Assembly: GCA_019117345.1 (NCBI GenBank)
Contig: DWZW01000046.1
Coordinates: 1 to 17,020 of the forward strand
Direction of reading: 5' to 3'
Source of the DNA: Claveliimonas stercoravium
GTDB taxonomy: Bacteria > Bacillota > Clostridia > Lachnospirales > Lachnospiraceae
DNA length: 17,020 nucleotides
Under the pieces are notes generated by a model, which was not told the origin of the DNA, made no database searches, and worked only from the letters and a program-made list of their open reading frames with translations. Positions 7,653-14,640 of this stretch are shown here, piece by piece; within the stretch, counting starts at the first letter, position 1; each line of letters begins with the position of its first letter. Made by a program: the position numbers and the translations under genes.

Positions 7653-8354
7653 ATGGTAAACAAACAGAAAATACTGATCGTAGACGACGATGAAAATATC
7701 GCGGAGCTGATTTCCCTGTATCTGACAAAGGAGTGCTTTGACACCATGATCGTGCACGACGGGGAGGAGGCGCTGAAGGCCTTTGACCTGTACCGCCCCA
7801 GCCTCATCCTCCTGGACCTGATGCTGCCCGGCATCGATGGATACCAGGTATGCCGGGAGATCCGCAGCCGCTCCCAGACCCCCATCATCATGCTCTCCGC
7901 CAAGGGGGAGGTGTTTGACAAGGTGCTCGGCCTGGAGCTGGGGGCCGACGACTACATCATGAAGCCCCTCGACTCCAAGGAGATGGTGGCCCGGGTCCGG
8001 GCCGTCCTCCGGCGCTACCAACCGGTGCGCCAGGAGGCTCCGAAAGAGGACCGCGGGAAATGCGTGGAGTATCCCGGCATTGTCATCAATCTCACAAATT
8101 ACTCGGTCCTTCTGGACGGGAAAAATGTGGACATGCCGCCAAAGGAGCTGGAGCTCCTCTATTTCCTGGCCTCCTCCCCCAATCAGGTCTTCACAAGGGA
8201 ACAGCTCCTGGACCAGATATGGGGGTATGAGTATATCGGCGACACCCGGACCGTGGACGTGCACATCAAGCGCCTCCGGGAGAAGATCAAGGACCACCCC
8301 TCCTGGTCTCTCGCCACCGTGTGGGGCATCGGGTATAAATTCGAGGTAAAATAA
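7653..8354 (+). CDS. Two-component response regulator, OmpR/PhoB family
   Basis: The 233-aa protein has a receiver domain (1-115) with acidic pair D11-D12, phospho-acceptor D55 in LILLDLMLPG, S82 and K104 in the MKPLD switch. Its C-terminal winged-helix DNA-binding domain (about 135-231) includes FTREQLLDQIWGYEY and the DTRTVDVHIKRLREKI recognition helix. When phosphorylated by the partner kinase it would bind direct-repeat operators. GGGAGGA lies just before the ATG. Its TAA shares one base with the ATG of the kinase gene (TAATG), which implies coupled translation. The target genes cannot be told from the window. Confidence 0.95.
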   Translation: MVNKQKILIVDDDENIAELISLYLTKECFDTMIVHDGEEALKAFDLYRPSLILLDLMLPGIDGYQVCREIRSRSQTPIIMLSAKGEVFDKVLGLELGADDYIMKPLDSKEMVARVRAVLRRYQPVRQEAPKEDRGKCVEYPGIVINLTNYSVLLDGKNVDMPPKELELLYFLASSPNQVFTREQLLDQIWGYEYIGDTRTVDVHIKRLREKIKDHPSWSLATVWGIGYKFEVK

Positions 8355-9808
8355 TGTTCTTCAGACGAAAAAAAGCGAAAAAAAATACGCTCCCCCTGAA
8401 CAGCACACTGTACCTGAAATTCATCCTCGTCTATATCATCCTCGGGTTCCTGAGCCTTTTTACCGCCGCCACTCTGGCCTCGGGGCTGACCTACAGCGGC
8501 CTTAAATCCTCGGAGGCGGACCGGCTCTACGCCCAGGCCACCGCCATGGCAAATGACTATCTGCCGGGCTACTTCAGCGACCTGCTCACAGGCTCTGAGG
8601 TAAAGATGCAGCTGAACGGCATCTCCGCCTACGCGGACGCCGCTGTCTGGCTGGTCGACCGGGAGGGCAATGTGCTGGTCTCTTCCCGCCCCGACAGTTA
8701 TCCCTCCGCCCCGGCGCGGATACGGGATTTTGACCCGGCCGCCAGCGGAAGCGCCACCTACCAGGAGGGAAACTATCACGGCTATTTTGAGGAGAACGTA
8801 CTCACGGTCAGCGCACCGGTAGTCCAGGGCTTTTCCACCAGGGGCTACCTGATCATCCACAAGGAGGTGGCCGACCTGGCGGATTTCAGGAACACCCTGA
8901 TGCGCTCTGTCTACGCCACGGTGATCATCATTTATCTTTTGTCCTTTATCGTGCTGCTGGCCTTCCAGTTTCTCGTGTACCGGCCTCTGCGCAGGATCAC
9001 GGAGGCTGCCACCCAGTACGCCTCCGGCAACCTGGAGTACGAGATCCCGGTGACCACCCAGGACGAGATGGGGTATCTCTCCGCCTCCCTGAACTATATG
9101 TCCGCACAGCTGCGGGACATGGAGGACTACCAGAAGAAATTCGTGGCAAATGTGTCCCACGATTTCCGCTCCCCCCTCACCTCCATCAAGGGCTATGTGG
9201 AGGCCATGGCGGACGGCACCATCCCGCCGGAGATGCAGCAGAAATACCTGAACATCATCCTCTTTGAGACGGAGCGGCTGACAGACCTGACCCAGGACCT
9301 GCTGACGCTGAATGAGTTTGACACAAAGGACATCCTTCTGGACAAGGAGGTCTTTGACATACACGAGGTCATCAAGAACACGGCGGCCACCTTCGAGGGC
9401 ATCTGCACAAAAAGGAAGATTTCCATCGAGCTCATCCTGGCCGCGCGACACCTGAATGTGTACGCGGACCGGAAAAAGATACAGCAGGTCCTCTACAACC
9501 TGATCGACAACGCCATCAAGTTCAGCGACTCCGACTCCAGCATCACGGTGGAGACCACGGACCGCGGAGACAAGCTCTACATCTCCGTCAAGGACTACGG
9601 CATCGGCATCCCCAGGGATTCCCTGAACAAGATATGGGAGCGCTTCTACAAGACAGACGCCTCCAGAGGCAAGGATAAAAAGGGTACCGGCCTTGGCCTG
9701 TCCATCGTGAAGGAGGCCATCCAGGCCCACGGGGAGAACATCAACGTCATCAGCACGGAGGGAGTGGGAACGGAGTTCATCTTCTCCCTGCCCAAAAAAA
9801 GCAGTTAG
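8354..9808 (+). CDS. Sensor histidine kinase (HAMP, HisKA, HATPase_c)
   Basis: The 484-aa membrane kinase has a first membrane span at about 22-45, an extracytoplasmic sensor domain (46-186), a second span at about 187-208 and a HAMP linker (about 208-260). Then come the phospho-acceptor helix FVANVSHDFRSPLTSIKGY (H269) and the ATPase domain, with N-box YNLIDNAIKF (N382, N386), G1 DYGIGIP (414-420) and G2 GTGLGLS (444-450). All catalytic motifs are intact. The sensor region, with VWLVDREGNVLVSSRP, looks like a single PAS/Cache-type fold, common for small-molecule sensing, but the ligand is unknown. The gene overlaps the regulator stop by one base and ends before the structured hairpin at 9826. 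VSHDFRSPL in place of VSHELRTPL is a usual Clostridia variant. Confidence 0.95.
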   Translation: MFFRRKKAKKNTLPLNSTLYLKFILVYIILGFLSLFTAATLASGLTYSGLKSSEADRLYAQATAMANDYLPGYFSDLLTGSEVKMQLNGISAYADAAVWLVDREGNVLVSSRPDSYPSAPARIRDFDPAASGSATYQEGNYHGYFEENVLTVSAPVVQGFSTRGYLIIHKEVADLADFRNTLMRSVYATVIIIYLLSFIVLLAFQFLVYRPLRRITEAATQYASGNLEYEIPVTTQDEMGYLSASLNYMSAQLRDMEDYQKKFVANVSHDFRSPLTSIKGYVEAMADGTIPPEMQQKYLNIILFETERLTDLTQDLLTLNEFDTKDILLDKEVFDIHEVIKNTAATFEGICTKRKISIELILAARHLNVYADRKKIQQVLYNLIDNAIKFSDSDSSITVETTDRGDKLYISVKDYGIGIPRDSLNKIWERFYKTDASRGKDKKGTGLGLSIVKEAIQAHGENINVISTEGVGTEFIFSLPKKSS

Positions 9809-9825
9809 CTTTGTATAAAAGGTAC

Positions 9826-9937
9826 GAAAAAGGAGGGCCGCATTTCCTTGAGGCCGGCTCCGGGGTTCGAGCCTGCATGACAGTCTCTCACCCCTCCCGC
9901 CGGAATATCCTCTTCGGAAATGTGGCCCTCCTTTTTC
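9826..9937. terminator. Large structured hairpin between convergent genes (bidirectional terminator)
   Basis: The outer arms, 9826-9847 and 9916-9937, pair over 22 positions (21 Watson-Crick plus one G-U on the plus strand). Both end in a five-base A/T tract, giving TTTTT after a GC-rich stem on either strand, as expected of a two-way terminator for the kinase gene and the binding-protein gene. The 68-nt interior is not a simple loop: GAGG/CCTC (9850-9853 with 9909-9912), CCGGC/GCCGG (9854-9858 with 9899-9903) and GGGGT/ACCCC (9862-9866 with 9890-9894) continue the stem with bulges. It is much longer than an ordinary terminator. Confidence 0.75.
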
Positions 9938-9987
9938 TGTTTGTATGCAAAGCTATTCTTTTCTCCTGCACGCAGGATAGAGGATCT

Positions 9988-11193
9988 CTAATACAGCATG
10001 GCGGCCACTTCCGGGTCCTCCATGTTGTCCGCGGTGATCCAGGTATAGCCGGAGTCCACCTCCGCCTCATTTCCCAGCTCCAGGATGGCCCGCGAGCAGG
10101 CCACCACCGTGGCGTAGCCCATACCGTAGGGATTCTGGGCTATGAGACCGTCCACCAGTCCCTCCTCCAGAGCCTGGGCCTCCTCCTGGGTGGCGTCAAA
10201 GCCCACGATGCTCACATCCTCCTTCTCCAGCCGCTGGGTATTCTCCACAGCCGCCATGACTGCGTCCCCGCTTGTCCCGTAGATGGCTGTGACATCCGGG
10301 TTCTTTGCAAAGATATAATCCATGGCCTCCTCGTCGGAGATATCCTCCGCTGTGAGCCGGCTCTCCTCATCCTCTATGGGTGCGGCCTCCTGCCCCTCCT
10401 TCGCGTAGGTCCCCGCGTTGATCTCATCTGCAATGGCCGTCTTCAGGTCCTCCAGCGCATCCAGGTAATAGGTGTTCCCCACCGTGATATCCGGGTGGTC
10501 CGCCGCCAGCTTCTGGGTAAAACCATCCACCCTCTCCTGAGTGGTCAGCGACCGGGAGTCATGGGCAAATATGAGGACCTCCCCGCTCTCCCCCATGGCC
10601 TCGGCCAGATGGTCCGCCGCCTCAGCGGCCGCCGCGTCATTGTCCGTTCTGATCTTTGCCATCACATTCTGGTAGTTGCTCAGAGAGTCGTAGGTCACCA
10701 CGGAGATGCCGTTCTCTGCCGCCAGGTCAAACTGCACGTCCCCTGACTGTGAATCTATGATGGAAATCCCCACAGCCTGGGGATACCGGGCCAGCTCCTC
10801 ATCCAGGATATTCACCTGCTCATCCACATCACCCGCCTCGGAGGGGCCGCTGTACACCATGCGCACCCGGTCCTCCCCCTTGTAGCCAAGGGACTCATTG
10901 ATATCAGAGATTGCCTTCTGGGCCCCCTCCTGCACACTGTCCCAGAAATCACCTCCGGAGGCTTTTCCTATAACAGATATGTAGGTGCCCGCCTCCAGAT
11001 CAAGTCCCTCCACATTGCCGTAGGCGGAGGGATCCATGGCGTCCAGCCGCACCTTCTCCGCATCCACCTTCTCCTCTGTCCCGTCGACGGTGGTCGTCTG
11101 CTCCTCCCCGTTTCCCGTCCCTGTCTGACTGCAGCCTGCCAGCGCAAGTGCCGCGCCGGCCAGGAGCGCTGAAGCTCTCCATAACCTTCTCAT
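9988..11193 (-). CDS. Sugar-type ABC transporter substrate-binding lipoprotein (Peripla_BP_4-like)
   Basis: The 401-aa protein starts with a lipoprotein signal peptide (MRRLWRASALLAGAALALAGCS, lipobox LAGC, lipid-anchored C21). A mature domain follows with the pattern of ribose/galactose-type binding proteins: YISVIGKASGGDFWDSVQEG, an internal AENGISVVTYDS strand, and AIYGTSGDAVMAAVENTQRL followed by VSIVGFDATQEEAQALEEG. It would capture a small ligand, probably a sugar or derivative, outside the membrane. The start at 11193 is chosen because the signal peptide begins there; the in-frame extension up to 11322 has no ribosome binding site and would bury the signal. An insert of about 25 acidic residues (GQEAAPIEDEESRLTAEDIS region) is unusual. 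No permease or ATPase gene is adjacent, so the partner and ligand are unknown. Confidence 0.85.
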   Translation of the reverse strand: MRRLWRASALLAGAALALAGCSQTGTGNGEEQTTTVDGTEEKVDAEKVRLDAMDPSAYGNVEGLDLEAGTYISVIGKASGGDFWDSVQEGAQKAISDINESLGYKGEDRVRMVYSGPSEAGDVDEQVNILDEELARYPQAVGISIIDSQSGDVQFDLAAENGISVVTYDSLSNYQNVMAKIRTDNDAAAAEAADHLAEAMGESGEVLIFAHDSRSLTTQERVDGFTQKLAADHPDITVGNTYYLDALEDLKTAIADEINAGTYAKEGQEAAPIEDEESRLTAEDISDEEAMDYIFAKNPDVTAIYGTSGDAVMAAVENTQRLEKEDVSIVGFDATQEEAQALEEGLVDGLIAQNPYGMGYATVVACSRAILELGNEAEVDSGYTWITADNMEDPEVAAMLY

Positions 11194-11302
11194 CTTTTCT
11201 ACACTCCACATCATTGAAATTTTGACTACAAACACTATACACCAAAACATTGAAAAAATGTTGAAAAATTTCTTAAATTTGAAAGATGTATAATTTTTAT
11301 CA

Positions 11303-11325
11303 TATTTGTATACTGTATACAAATA
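11303..11325. promoter_or_regulatory. Perfect 23-bp palindrome, probable operator
   Basis: TATTTGTATAC (11303-11313), a central T, then the exact reverse complement (11315-11325) form an 11+1+11 palindrome. It ends 15 bp upstream of the pfl -35 element and 110 bp upstream of the binding-protein start. Its symmetry and position suggest a site for a dimeric regulator acting on one or both divergent genes. The GTATAC-centred core is like some GntR-family operators, but that is a guess; it does not match CcpA or Rex consensus sites. Confidence 0.6.
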
Positions 11326-11340
11326 AATACAATCTATCTA

Positions 11341-11370
11341 TTGACTAAATGATAGGCATTCTCATATAAT
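11341..11370 (+). promoter_or_regulatory. Sigma-A promoter of the PFL operon
   Basis: TTGACT (11341-11346) and TATAAT (11365-11370) are separated by 18 bp. Transcription would start near 11377, giving a leader of about 45 nt with AGGAGG at 11405-11410. The rest of the 227-nt gap (11194-11420) is AT-rich and holds the palindrome; no clear promoter for the minus-strand binding-protein gene was found, only a possible TATAGT. Confidence 0.8.
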
Positions 11371-11420
11371 AGTGCCACAACAGCTGTTCACTAATTCACT
11401 TCAGAGGAGGAACAACATAT

Positions 11421-13538
11421 ATGGAAAAAAATTGGATCGCTGAGAGCTGGGACGGCTTCCGCCCCGGCAGATGGAACCGCACTTCTGTAAATGTGCGGGA
11501 CTTCATTCAGAACAACTACACCCCCTACGAGGGGGACGATTCCTTCCTGGCAGGGCCTACCGATGCCACGAAGCAGCTCTGGGACCAGGTCATGGACCTG
11601 TCCGCAAAGGAGCGGGAGGCAGGCGGCGTCCTGGATATGGACACGAAGATCGTCTCCGGCATCACCTCACACGGCCCCGGCTACCTGGACAAGGACCTGG
11701 AACAGATCGTGGGCTTCCAGACGGACAAGCCTTTCAAGCGCTCCCTGCAGCCCTTCGGCGGCATCCGCATGGCCCAGAACGCCTGCCATGAAAATGGCTA
11801 CGAGGTGGACCCGGAGGTAGTGGAGATTTTTACCAAATACAGAAAGACCCACAACCAGGGCGTATTTGACGTGTACACCCCCGAGATGCGCCTGGCCAGA
11901 AAGTCCGCCATCATCACCGGACTGCCGGACGCCTACGGCAGAGGCCGCATCATCGGCGACTACCGCCGGGTGGCTCTCTACGGTACAGACTGGCTGATCG
12001 AGGACAAAAAGCAGCAGCTGGCCACCTCCCTTGTCCGCATGACCGGCGACAACATCCGCCTGCGGGAAGAGCTGGCTGAGCAGATCCGGGCCCTGGGCGA
12101 GTTAAAAGAGCTGGGAGACATCTACGGATTTGACATCAGCAAGCCGGCAAAGAACGCAAAGGAGGCCATCCAGTGGCTCTACTTCGGCTACCTGGCCGCC
12201 GTCAAGGAGCAGAACGGGGCCGCCATGAGCCTTGGCCGCACTTCCACCTTCCTGGATATCTACATCCAGAGAGATCTGGACAGGGGCCTCATCACAGAGG
12301 AGCAGGCCCAGGAGTACATTGACCACTTCATCATGAAGCTGCGGCTTGTAAAGTTTGCCCGCACACCGGAGTACAACTCTCTCTTCTCCGGTGACCCAAC
12401 CTGGGTGACAGAGTCCATCGGAGGCGTGGGCATCGACGGGCGCCCGCTGGTGACAAGGACCTCCTTCCGCTACCTCCACACACTGGACAACCTGGGGACA
12501 GCGCCGGAGCCCAACCTGACTGTCCTGTGGTCCACAAGACTCCCCAGGTCCTTCAAGGAGTACTGCGCAAAGATGTCCATCAAGACTTCCTCCATCCAGT
12601 ACGAGAACGACGATCTGATGCGGGCTACCCACGGCGACGATTACGCCATCGCCTGCTGCGTTTCCTCCATGCGGGTGGGCAAGGAGATGCAGTTCTTCGG
12701 CGCCCGGGCCAATCTGGCCAAATGCCTCCTCTACGCCATCAACGGCGGCATGGACGAGCGCATGAAGGTGCAGGTAGGCCCCAGATACCGCCCGGTGGAC
12801 ACAGAATACCTGGAGTACGATGATGTGATGCAGAAATTCGACGACATGATGGAATGGCTGGCTGGGCTCTATGTGAACACCCTGAACGTCATCCATTACA
12901 TGCACGACAAATACTGCTACGAGAAGCTCCAGATGGCCCTCCACGACCGGGAAGTAAAACGGTACTTCGCCACCGGCATCGCCGGCCTCTCCGTCGTGGC
13001 CGACTCCCTGTCCGCCATCAAATACGCAAAGGTGAAGCCCGTCCGGGACGAGGACGGTCTGGTGGTGGACTACGATGTGGAGGGGGATTTCCCCAAATAC
13101 GGAAACAACGACGACCGGGTAGATGAGATTGCTGTGGAGATCGTGCGGTCCTTCATGGACAAGATACGCAAGCACCACACCTACCGCCACTCCATCCCCA
13201 CTATGTCCATCCTGACCATCACCTCCAACGTGGTGTACGGCAAGAAGACCGGAAACACGCCGGACGGAAGGAAGCAGGGCGAGCCGCTGGCTCCGGGGGC
13301 CAACCCCATGCACAGGCGGGATACCCACGGCGCCCTGGCGTCCCTGGCCTCTGTGGCGAAGATCCCCTTCCGCCACGCCCAGGACGGCATCTCCAACACC
13401 TTCTCCATCATCCCGGGGGCTCTGGGCAAAGATGACCGAATCTTCGCCGGCGACCTGGATGTGGACCGTCTGGAGGACGAGTGCGCCAACATGGCGTGCA
13501 GCATCCCCAATATCGAGGAGAGCATTGACAGAGAATAA
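11421..13538 (+). CDS. pflB: Pyruvate formate-lyase catalytic subunit lacking the glycyl-radical domain (split PFL)
   Basis: PFL converts pyruvate and CoA to acetyl-CoA and formate by radical chemistry in anaerobic glycolysis. The 705-aa polypeptide aligns with PFL from the N-terminus (ESWDGFRPGRW) through RGRIIGDYRRVALYG and the active-site pair in YAIACCVSSMRVG (C412, C413; C418/C419 in E. coli), up to DGISNTFSIIPGALGKDD (ending near 672). Full-length PFLs (about 760 aa in E. coli) then continue into the C-terminal glycyl-radical domain. Here a 33-residue acidic, Cys-containing tail ends at TAA. That domain is supplied by the next gene. No frameshift is apparent: the stop is clean and followed by a new ribosome binding site. 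Promoter TTGACT/TATAAT and AGGAGG precede the ATG. It is first in an operon with the radical subunit and activase. Alone it should be inactive. Confidence 0.93.
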   Translation: MEKNWIAESWDGFRPGRWNRTSVNVRDFIQNNYTPYEGDDSFLAGPTDATKQLWDQVMDLSAKEREAGGVLDMDTKIVSGITSHGPGYLDKDLEQIVGFQTDKPFKRSLQPFGGIRMAQNACHENGYEVDPEVVEIFTKYRKTHNQGVFDVYTPEMRLARKSAIITGLPDAYGRGRIIGDYRRVALYGTDWLIEDKKQQLATSLVRMTGDNIRLREELAEQIRALGELKELGDIYGFDISKPAKNAKEAIQWLYFGYLAAVKEQNGAAMSLGRTSTFLDIYIQRDLDRGLITEEQAQEYIDHFIMKLRLVKFARTPEYNSLFSGDPTWVTESIGGVGIDGRPLVTRTSFRYLHTLDNLGTAPEPNLTVLWSTRLPRSFKEYCAKMSIKTSSIQYENDDLMRATHGDDYAIACCVSSMRVGKEMQFFGARANLAKCLLYAINGGMDERMKVQVGPRYRPVDTEYLEYDDVMQKFDDMMEWLAGLYVNTLNVIHYMHDKYCYEKLQMALHDREVKRYFATGIAGLSVVADSLSAIKYAKVKPVRDEDGLVVDYDVEGDFPKYGNNDDRVDEIAVEIVRSFMDKIRKHHTYRHSIPTMSILTITSNVVYGKKTGNTPDGRKQGEPLAPGANPMHRRDTHGALASLASVAKIPFRHAQDGISNTFSIIPGALGKDDRIFAGDLDVDRLEDECANMACSIPNIEESIDRE

Positions 13539-13566
13539 AAGCAAGACACGAAAGGAGAATATCATC

Positions 13567-13809
13567 ATGGCAGTAAATCAGCAGCAGGTAGACAACCTTG
13601 TAGCAATGTTGGACGGATATGTGGAGCAGGGAGGACACCACCTGAACGTAAACGTGTTCACCCGCGAGACCCTTCTGGACGCCCAGAAGCACCCCGAGAA
13701 ATATCCCCAGCTCACAGTCCGCGTGTCCGGATACGCGGTCAACTTCAACAAACTGACAAAGGAACAGCAGGACGATGTCATCTCCCGTACCTTCCACGAG
13801 GGAATGTAA
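13567..13809 (+). CDS. grcA: Autonomous glycyl-radical subunit of split PFL (GrcA/YfiD-like)
   Basis: This 80-aa protein is the C-terminal domain of pyruvate formate-lyase as a separate gene. DGYVEQGGHHLNVNVFTRETLLDAQ (12-40 region), HPEKYPQLTVRVSGYAVNF and the final SRTFHEGM match the PFL C-terminus almost position for position. Gly55 in RVSGYA is the predicted radical site. The start ATG 13567 has AAAGGAG (13551-13557) with a 9-nt spacer and lies 28 nt after the catalytic-subunit stop. E. coli GrcA (YfiD) and phage T4 Y06I are spare copies that rescue oxygen-cleaved, otherwise complete PFL. Here no complete PFL is seen, so the small protein should be an obligate subunit. The 3' end overlaps the activase gene by 35 nt, which suggests coupled synthesis of the radical carrier and its activase. 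Confidence 0.93.
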   Translation: MAVNQQQVDNLVAMLDGYVEQGGHHLNVNVFTRETLLDAQKHPEKYPQLTVRVSGYAVNFNKLTKEQQDDVISRTFHEGM

Positions 13810-14551
13810 GGGCTGGATCCACTCCATCGAGAGCTGCGGCACCGTGGACGGGCCGGGCATACGGTACGTGGTCTTCTTCCAGGGCTGTCCCATGCGGTGT
13901 CAGTACTGCCACAATCCGGACACCTGGGAGTACGGGAAGGGGATCCTCATGAGCGTCCATGAGGTGCTGGAGGGATTTTATTCCAACCTCCCCTTCTACC
14001 GGAACGGAGGCGTCACCGTGACAGGCGGGGAACCCATGATGCAGATGGATTTCCTCACGGAGCTGTTCCGGGACCTGAAGCGCAGCGGCATCCACACCTG
14101 CCTGGACACCTCCGGCATCATGTTCAATCCACACAGCGAGCGCTTTATGGCACAGCTGGGAGAACTCCTGCCTCTGACAGATCTTGTGCTCCTGGACATC
14201 AAGCACATGTCCGACGAGAGGCACCGGAGGCTGACAGGCCACACCAACCGGCAGATCCTCTCCTTTGCCAGGCATCTGGACGAGCAGGGCGTCCCTGTCT
14301 GGATACGCCATGTGGTGGTGCCGGGCATCACCCTCTACCGGGAGTACCTGGAGGAGCTGGGCACCTTCATGGCCTCCCTCCACAATGTGCAGGCCCTTGA
14401 CGTGCTCCCCTACCACACGCTGGGCAGGAGCAAGTACGAGAAGCTGGGCCTCCCCTATCCTCTGGAGGGGACCCGGGAGGCTGCAGGGGAGGAGGCGGCA
14501 GCCGCACGGCAGCTCATCCTGGCGGCGTACAAAAAGGCAAAATTGTGCTAA
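13775..14551 (+). CDS. pflA: Pyruvate formate-lyase activating enzyme (radical SAM)
   Basis: The enzyme reductively cleaves S-adenosylmethionine and abstracts hydrogen from the PFL glycine to create the radical. The 258-aa protein has the radical-SAM cluster CX3CX2C in FFQGCPMRCQYCHNPDTW (C38, C42, C45), the N-terminal family signature GWIHSIESCGTVDGPGIR, GGVTVTGGEPMMQ (SAM-binding GGE motif), DTSGIMFN, and LVLLDIKHMSDERHRRLTG. The C-terminal LPYHTLGRSKYEKLG is characteristic of PflA. The only suitable start before the conserved region is ATG 13775, inside the small-subunit gene in another frame; AAAGGA lies 11 nt upstream. Its real substrate here should be the separate 80-aa subunit, which is unusual. 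Expression is probably by translational coupling. Confidence 0.94.
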   Translation: MSSPVPSTRECKGWIHSIESCGTVDGPGIRYVVFFQGCPMRCQYCHNPDTWEYGKGILMSVHEVLEGFYSNLPFYRNGGVTVTGGEPMMQMDFLTELFRDLKRSGIHTCLDTSGIMFNPHSERFMAQLGELLPLTDLVLLDIKHMSDERHRRLTGHTNRQILSFARHLDEQGVPVWIRHVVVPGITLYREYLEELGTFMASLHNVQALDVLPYHTLGRSKYEKLGLPYPLEGTREAAGEEAAAARQLILAAYKKAKLC

Positions 14552-14571
14552 ATTTAGAACATCACTAAGGC

Positions 14572-14609
14572 TTGTATATTTGAGGCATTTGTATTATTAT
14601 ATGTATAAA
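14572..14609 (+). promoter_or_regulatory. Promoter of the ferredoxin gene
   Basis: Two overlapping sigma-A candidates precede the ferredoxin: TTGTAT (14572-14577) with TATTAT (14595-14600), spacer 17; and TTGAGG (14580-14585) with TATAAA (14604-14609), spacer 18. Either gives a short leader before AAAGGAGG. The choice cannot be made from sequence. Confidence 0.6.
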
Positions 14610-14640
14610 CAACTGACAACAGTCAAAGGAGGAATATATC

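Noticed and set aside
8183..9730. Minus-strand open frame (515 codons) opposite the histidine kinase
   Set aside because: Shadow of a gene with all kinase motifs intact; translation has no family features.
9864..9873. GGTTCGAGCC as the T-arm of a tRNA gene
   Set aside because: No acceptor stem, D-arm or anticodon arm can be arranged around it, and it falls inside the extended hairpin.
9811..10746. Plus-strand open frame (311 codons) after the kinase
   Set aside because: It runs through the terminator hairpin and then antisense to the binding-protein gene; no motif or start signal supports it.
11194..11322. 43-residue N-terminal extension of the substrate-binding protein
   Set aside because: It is Lys/Phe-rich translation of the AT-rich promoter region, without a ribosome binding site, and would precede a complete lipoprotein signal peptide.
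13432..13566. Longer N-terminus for the glycyl-radical protein, starting inside the PFL gene
   Set aside because: The extra 45 residues are an out-of-frame reading of the PFL 3' end and the spacer. AAAGGAG correctly spaced before ATG 13567 marks the real start.
13500..13566. PFL split as a frameshift or sequencing error
   Set aside because: The intervening 28 nt has an in-frame TAA, a good ribosome binding site and an ATG beginning a sensible N-terminus. A simple indel would not produce these.
12102..13568. Minus-strand open frame (488 codons) opposite the PFL gene
   Set aside because: Antisense shadow caused by GC-rich codon use in pflB; no recognisable domain.
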